From contig NZ_CP166850.1 of assembly GCF_041346945.1 (NCBI RefSeq), positions 8,912,501-8,976,500 of the forward strand: 64,000 nucleotides of DNA, written 5' to 3'. Position 1 is the stretch's first letter; the number at the start of each line of letters is the position of its first letter. Shown piece by piece: positions 60,001 to 64,000 of the stretch. This stretch comes from Amycolatopsis sp. cg9. GTDB lineage: Bacteria > Actinomycetota > Actinomycetes > Mycobacteriales > Pseudonocardiaceae. The position numbers and the translations under genes are program-made. Below the pieces are notes generated by a model. It worked only from the letters and a program-made list of their open reading frames with translations, searched no databases and had not been told where the DNA came from.

Positions 60001-60185
60001 AGCGCTTCCGGTACGTGCGGGGCTTCCACCCCACGATGTCCTCGGCCCGCATCCGCGCCGTGGCCGAACGGGCCGACGAGCCGGCGTACGCCGACGCGCG
60101 GTCGGCATACGCCGGCCTCGGCCGGGAAGAGCTCCGAGCGGCGGCCATCGCGGCGGTGGCGCTCAGGCCGCCGGATCGCGCCTGA
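57057..60185 (+). CDS. SARP/AfsR-type regulator with ATPase and helical-repeat domains
   Basis: 1042 residues from a GTG. Residues 1-90 are an OmpR-like winged helix of SARP type (LIDGLWPDERPEHPAKALQV), and about 95-240 a BTAD domain (RDEELLVELLRSEAATAGPA). Residues about 255-540 are an NB-ARC/AAA-like ATPase with Walker A VGAGGLGKTRLAHAV and Walker B ALLVLDNCEHVV. Residues 560-1042 are TPR-like helices. Large SARPs activate secondary-metabolite or stress genes after ligand or ATP-dependent signals. The next genes on the opposite strand are a DrrAB exporter overlapping its 3' end by 23 bases. The regulon cannot be read from the sequence. Confidence 0.9.
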   Translation: MTIELVLLPRVACRGREITSPRLGGLLALLAEELRTGASTSRLIDGLWPDERPEHPAKALQVLVSRARARLGADVVEATPTGYRLTLAEHRVDAGAVLLSAAACARLSREGDHEAALAHAEAGLALWTPPAHDSGGTDPLSALRTARASTSRWLVRARALCRSRLGRAGEAVDELAGLVAERPRDEELLVELLRSEAATAGPAAALARYEDYRRTVREELGSDPGPALRELHRQLLRGEAPAVRHGVAHEPNPLLGRDTDLAAVAGLLRTSRVTSIVGAGGLGKTRLAHAVSRRADQRIVHFVPLAGVTHDDDVAAEVASAVGGADAAGPPGSRPPAPRDAVTGILDALGAGPALLVLDNCEHVVRGAADLVRALVALSADLRVLTTGRTPLDLSSESVHPLPELSPATAAELFRQRARAVRPDVELPDEAVRQLCAHLDGLPLAIELAAARSRVMSVPEIARHLDDRFALLRGGARDAPPRHRTLQAVIDWSWNLLDQRGEAAMRALSVFPGGFTTGAARHLLGDATVELLDQLAGHSLLKVLDTPAGTRFRMLETVREFSAARREEAGETEQATTGFLAWAVEFSLAHHDALFGADLVPAMRRAGAEQDNLVHALRYGIDHEDGATVAATAAVLGGLWTFESNFGRMAALVADTAWLLSHFRPEPGLVAATRATLVLSAVNSFLLQGPRPARALVALRRLPPAAPGTLVHAAEQVIGAAAAAGFEPLFALCANNDPLVAGLAEGVASYAWSALDAPDRALAAAGRMVAVFDGRESPWLRAVAHARVGELCLELERGQDARRSLGTVLAVLDETGTWPGAARIRGALVLANLQIGAIDEAEHWLEQAMLNGGSEVAGASMVDVGARAEILLARGDTDPGLRLWRRTAERQRSTMDTGPGADGWAWETQAVAVVAHAHHRRLDLVTEITGDLPRVLPGLLADPAMSVPVCGALLLALALTDLDRAETAGERSAAVRLIALAERFRYVRGFHPTMSSARIRAVAERADEPAYADARSAYAGLGREELRAAAIAAVALRPPDRA

Positions 60186-60942
60186 ACAACGCCCGCGCCC
60201 AGACGTACCCGGCCAGCGTGAAGCCGGCGCACCACGCGACCGCGAGCCACGCGCTCCCGCCGACCGGCGTGGCGAGCGTGAGCCCGCGGAGGGTGTCGAT
60301 GATCGGCGTGAACGGCTCGTTGCGGGCGAACCAGCGCACGGCCCCCGACATCGTGTCCGTTGGCACGAACGCGCTGCTGAGGAACGGCAGCACCTGCACG
60401 AAGAGGATGAACAGGTTCGCGCCCTCGGCGTTCTTCGCCGCCAGCCCGACGGCGACGGCGAGCCAGGTGAGCGCGAACGCCAGCAGCAGCACCATTCCCA
60501 GCGTCGCGAGCCAGCCGCCGAAGCCCGCCGCGGGCCGGAACCCGAACGCCAGCGCCACCCCGACGACGAGCACCGCGCTGACCATCGTGCGCAGCACCGC
60601 GCCCAGGACGTGCCCGGTCAGCACCGACACCCGCGCGATCGCCATCGTCCGGAACCGCGCGATGATCCCCTCGGTCATGTCCCGGTTCACCGCCAGCGCC
60701 GTCATCGAAGCCCCGTACCCGACGGTCATCAGCAGGATTCCCGGCACCAGGTAGTCGACGTACGCGCCACCGCCCGGCCGGGTGGCGAACCCGGCGTTCA
60801 GCGCACCGCCGAAGACCCCGACGAACAGCAGCAGGAGCAGCACCGGCATGCCCAGCGACATGATCATCATCCCGGGGTACCGGCGCAGGTGCTTCAGGTT
60901 GCGCCGCAGCATGGTCGCCGAATCGCGCACCGCGTAGCTCAT
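60163..60942 (-). CDS. DrrB-like ABC-2 exporter permease
   Basis: 259 residues; ATG overlaps the ATPase stop (ATGA). Six membrane helices of the ABC-2/DrrB type: YPGMMIMSLGMPVLLLLLFV, VDYLVPGILLMTVGYGASM, the MTEGIIARFRTMAIARVSVL coupling loop and NEPFTPIIDTLRGL near the end. Partner of the ATPase encoded just upstream; such pairs export drugs or lipids. Its 3' end overlaps the convergent SARP gene by 23 bases. A shorter homologous fragment of another permease is found at 63536-63985, useful for aligning the deletion there. Confidence 0.92.
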   Translation of the reverse strand: MSYAVRDSATMLRRNLKHLRRYPGMMIMSLGMPVLLLLLFVGVFGGALNAGFATRPGGGAYVDYLVPGILLMTVGYGASMTALAVNRDMTEGIIARFRTMAIARVSVLTGHVLGAVLRTMVSAVLVVGVALAFGFRPAAGFGGWLATLGMVLLLAFALTWLAVAVGLAAKNAEGANLFILFVQVLPFLSSAFVPTDTMSGAVRWFARNEPFTPIIDTLRGLTLATPVGGSAWLAVAWCAGFTLAGYVWARALFRRDPAA

Positions 60943-61874
60943 CGGGCGGCCTCCTTTTCGGTGGTGAGGGCGAAGAAGACGTCGTCGAGGTCCGGGGTGT
61001 GCACCGACAGGCTGCCGACGGCCACCCCCGCGCCGTCCAGCCGGTCGAGCAGGCCGCGCAGCGAGCGGACGCCGCCGTCGCCGGGCACCGAGAGCGTGCC
61101 CGCGGACTCGTCGCGCGTGCCCTCTCCGAGCGCCCGCGCGGCCGCTTCGAGGCTTTCGGCGTCGGCGAACTGCAGCCGGACGTGCCCGCCGGGGACCCGC
61201 CGCTTGAGCTCGTCCGGCGTGCCTTCGGCGACCACCTTCCCGTGGTCGAGCACCGCGACGCGGCCGGCCAGTTCGTCGGCCTCGTCCAGGTACTGCGTCG
61301 TCAGGAAGACGGTGACACCGCCCGCGACGAGGTCCCGGATGATCCGCCACACGGTCTGCCGGCTGCGCGGGTCGAGCCCGGTGGTCGGCTCGTCGAGGAA
61401 CAGGACACGCGGCGCGCCGGTGAGCGTCATCGCCAGGTCGAGCCGCCGCCGCATCCCGCCGGAGTAGGCCGACACGAGCTTGCCCGCGGAGTCGCCGAGG
61501 TCGAACCGCTCGAGCAGCTCGGCGGCCTTCCGCCGCCCTTCGGCGCGGCCGAGGTGGTGCAGGTCGGCCATCAGCAGCAGGTTCTCTTCGCCGGTCAGCA
61601 GGTTGTCGACCGCCGAGAACTGCCCGGTGACCCCGATCGCGGCGCGGACCCCGTCCGGCTCGCCGGCCACGTCGTGCCCCGCGACCGAGGCCTGCCCGCC
61701 GTCGGCGCGGATCAGGGTGGACAGGATCCGCACGGCGGTGGTCTTGCCCGCACCGTTGGGCCCGAGCAGGGCGAAGATCGTGCCCGCGGCGACCCGCAGG
61801 TCGATGCCGTCGAGCACGACCTGGTCGCCGAAGGACTTGCGCAGCCCGCTGGCCGCTATCGCCGGGGTGGTCAC
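60939..61874 (-). CDS. DrrA-like ABC exporter ATP-binding protein
   Basis: 311 residues. Walker A LLGPNGAGKTTAVRILSTL (about residue 38), signature YSGGMRRRLDLAMTL, Walker B VLFLDEPTTGLDP and a switch His region FLTTQYLDEADELA. The DrrA-type C-terminal extension is present and ends SVHTPDLDDVFFALTTEKE, about 80 residues after the switch. It drives the DrrB-like permease downstream. The promoter region is shared with a divergent PadR regulator gene (62079), so the PadR protein may also control this exporter. Confidence 0.93.
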   Translation of the reverse strand: MTTPAIAASGLRKSFGDQVVLDGIDLRVAAGTIFALLGPNGAGKTTAVRILSTLIRADGGQASVAGHDVAGEPDGVRAAIGVTGQFSAVDNLLTGEENLLLMADLHHLGRAEGRRKAAELLERFDLGDSAGKLVSAYSGGMRRRLDLAMTLTGAPRVLFLDEPTTGLDPRSRQTVWRIIRDLVAGGVTVFLTTQYLDEADELAGRVAVLDHGKVVAEGTPDELKRRVPGGHVRLQFADAESLEAAARALGEGTRDESAGTLSVPGDGGVRSLRGLLDRLDGAGVAVGSLSVHTPDLDDVFFALTTEKEAAR

Positions 61875-62004
61875 GGTTCTCCTCTCGTCCGCCCGCGGCC
61901 TCGGCGGCCACGGCTGGGAAGAGGATGCGGAGCCCCGGTTTCAGGCCGGTTTCAGGTCGCTTTCCGGCCGAGCGACCCCTGAGGGACGAGCCCGTTCAGA
62001 GCAC

Positions 62005-62061
62005 TGGACAAGACCCCACTATTCAGCGTTACTATGTACCGGTACTCAGCAAGACTGAGTA
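62005..62061 (+). promoter_or_regulatory. Promoter and PadR-type operator
   Basis: TGGACA (62005-62010) and TACTAT (62030-62035) form a -35/-10 pair with a 19-base spacer. Directly after lie GTACCGGTAC (62036-62045) and the dyad TACTCAG-N5-CTGAGTA (62043-62049 and 62055-62061), 18-36 bases before the padR start. A PadR dimer bound there would block transcription, so autorepression is expected. Confidence 0.55.
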
Positions 62062-62078
62062 GCACGAGGAGGCGGTTC

Positions 62079-62408
62079 ATGGGCAAGCAGATGACGGAGA
62101 TGCTCAAAGGCGTACTGGAAGGCTTCGTCCTCGCGATCCTGGCCGGCCGGTCCGCGTACGGCTACGAGATCACCGCGTGGTTGCGGGAGCAGGGCTTCTC
62201 CGACATCGCCGAAGGCACCGTCTACGCGCTGCTGATCAGGGTCGAGCAACGCGGGCTCGTCGACGTCGAGAAGGTCCCGTCCGAAAAGGGGCCGCCGCGC
62301 AAGGTGTTCTCGCTCAACGCACGGGGTCGGCAGCACCTCGACGAGTTCTGGAAGAACTGGGGCTTCCTCTCCGAACGCCTCGAACAGCTCCACCGAGGAG
62401 GGAAATGA
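62079..62408 (+). CDS. PadR-family transcriptional regulator
   Basis: 109 residues from the ATG at 62079 with GAGGAGG upstream; a longer frame from 62034 is rejected because it starts inside the operator. Winged helix MLKGVLEGFVLAILAGRSAY, GYEITAWLREQGFSDIAEGT, then VYALLIRVEQRGLVD and a C-terminal dimer helix. PadR repressors of this small type often control adjacent multidrug exporters and respond to the drug. It overlaps the DUF1048 gene (ATGA at 62405 if that start is used) and forms an operon with an ABC exporter that is now damaged. Confidence 0.92.
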   Translation: MGKQMTEMLKGVLEGFVLAILAGRSAYGYEITAWLREQGFSDIAEGTVYALLIRVEQRGLVDVEKVPSEKGPPRKVFSLNARGRQHLDEFWKNWGFLSERLEQLHRGGK

Positions 62409-62410
62409 CC

Positions 62411-62793
62411 ATGTCCGACACGGAAGACGGCGGCTTCGTCTCGAAGTTCCTCACGCTGGTGATCGGCGACAAGCGGCGCTGGCGGCAGTACAAAGCGCGC
62501 GTCAAGCAGCTCCCGCCGAACTACCGCACGGCGGTCGAGGGGATCGAGCGGTACCTCATGCACTTCGGCTCGCTGGACAGCGACAACGCGGCCTCGCTGT
62601 TCGAGGACGTCGCCGACCTGTTCGAGCGGGCCGCGGCCGACGGTACGCCGATCCGCGAGATCGTCGGAGCCGATCCCGTCGAGTTCGTGGACGAGCTGAT
62701 CCGCAACTACGCGAAGAGCGGCTACGTCGCCCGCGAGCGGCAACGCCTGATCAGCGCCATCGACCAGGCCGCCGGCGACGAAGGGGCCGTCCG

Positions 62794-62797
<4 letters not shown>
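62411..62797 (+). CDS. DUF1048 family protein
   Basis: 128 residues from the ATG at 62411, nine bases after GAGGAGG; an ATG at 62405 is only three bases from that site. GDKRRWRQYKARVKQLPPNY and YRTAVEGIERYLMHFG, then VEFVDELIRNYAKSGYVARE, match DUF1048, a small helical protein almost always encoded between a padR regulator and ABC exporter genes. Role unknown; it may be an adaptor of the regulator or transporter. It overlaps the ATPase start by four bases. Confidence 0.9.
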
Positions 62798-63535
<738 letters not shown>

Positions 63536-63541
<6 letters not shown>

Positions 63542-63985
63542 GTGCTGACCTCGCTGGTCGCCAACCTGATCTCGGTGGTGATCGTCGTGGGCGTCGCGAT
63601 GCTGATGGGGTTCCGTTCCGGAGCGGGCGTGCCGGCGTGGCTCGCGGTCGCCGGCATCCTGCTCCTGTTCACCCTGGCGCTGACCTGGATCGCGGTGATC
63701 GCCGGTCTCTCCGCGAAGACGGCGGAAGGCGGGAGCGCGTTCTCCTACCCGCTGATCTTCCTGCCGTTCCTCAGCTCGGCCTTCGTCCCCACCGCGACGA
63801 TGCCCGGCCCGGTGCGCGCCTTCGCCGAGCACCAGCCGGTGACGTCGATCGTCAACACCCTCCGGGGGCTGTTCACCGGGCAGCCGGTCGGCGGCGACAT
63901 CTGGATCGCCCTCGCCTGGTGCGCCGGCATCCTCGTCGTCGCGTACGTGTTCGCCACGGCCGTGTACCGGCGCAAGATCTCCTAG
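63536..63985 (+). pseudogene. ABC-2 permease, C-terminal remnant (N-terminal ~110 residues deleted)
   Basis: About 149 codons ending at TAG 63985, beginning abruptly at AHVLTSLVANLISVVIVVGV, which aligns with the middle of the DrrB-like permease at 60163-60942 (GHVLGAVLRTMVSAV). The remaining part is well conserved: TLALTWIAVIAGLSAKTAEG, LPFLSSAFVPTATM and TSIVNTLRGLF. The missing segment covers the first two or three membrane helices. It lies one frame away from the ATPase, so no fusion protein is made. A single deletion removing the ATPase stop and the permease start explains both genes. Confidence 0.85.
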
Positions 63986-64000
63986 TCACGCGGGCACCGG

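Noticed and set aside
57057..61874. Secondary-metabolite gene cluster suggested by the SARP regulator and DrrAB exporter
   Set aside because: No biosynthetic enzyme genes are present in the window on either side.

Overview
The window is high-GC DNA from a filamentous actinomycete. A Pseudonocardiales host close to Amycolatopsis is my inference, from the G/C-ending codons, GTG starts, ATGA/GTGA gene overlaps, PadR-DUF1048-ABC and SARP-type genes, an ANTAR regulator, DUF6292, and a recurrent GTCCACWGTGGAC word. I see no tRNA, rRNA, CRISPR array, insertion sequence or integrase.

Left flank (1-12.4 kb). A carbohydrate-acid uptake/catabolic locus: an enolase-superfamily gene cut by the left edge, a single-chain two-domain ABC permease, a Tat-type solute-binding lipoprotein and a FadR-type GntR regulator, with a second enolase-superfamily dehydratase transcribed divergently. 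It is followed by a GAF-ANTAR regulator with a degenerate SpoIIE-like partner, an FAD/Rieske oxidoreductase, a divergent hsp18 regulator/hsp18 pair sharing a repeated operator, and two small genes (DUF6292 and DivIVA-like).

Centre (12.7-53.6 kb). The main content is a contractile injection system (eCIS, Afp/PVC/Streptomyces-CIS relative). The structural operon is on the minus strand and reads down from 53.5 kb: sheath, tube 1, tail assembly chaperone with an apparent -1 frameshift extension, tube 2, a DUF4157 protein, LysM tube-baseplate adaptor, VgrG-like hub, PAAR tip, gp25 wedge, gpJ-like wedge, gpI-like protein, a tail-anchored zinc-ribbon protein and a DUF4157 cargo candidate. The AAA+ ATPase and DUF4255 terminator lie apart at 15-17.7 kb. 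Between these blocks are accessory operons: (a) a signal-less peptidoglycan hydrolase, two dynamin-like GTPases and two large DUF4157 proteins with effector-like domains; (b) a membrane-anchored Hsp70 with a C-terminal propeller-like ectodomain; (c) MoxR, DUF58, a transglutaminase-fold membrane protein lacking its catalytic Cys, a PKD surface protein and a COG1470-like membrane protein. A paralog of the PKD protein stands at 12.7 kb. No tape-measure or tail-fibre gene was recognised.

Right flank (54-64 kb). An L,D-transpeptidase lipoprotein, a CPA1 Na+/H+ antiporter, a SARP/AfsR-type regulator, a DrrAB-type ABC exporter, and a PadR-DUF1048-ABC operon in which the ATPase stop and the first part of the permease have been deleted.

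Taken together, the central genes can build the injector, supply toxin candidates, cut peptidoglycan, remodel membrane and place sensor proteins at the cell surface. That joint function is inferred from gene neighbourhood and domain content. The most unusual single signal is the predicted programmed -1 frameshift at 51093-51099, which mirrors the phage P2 gpE/gpE' arrangement.
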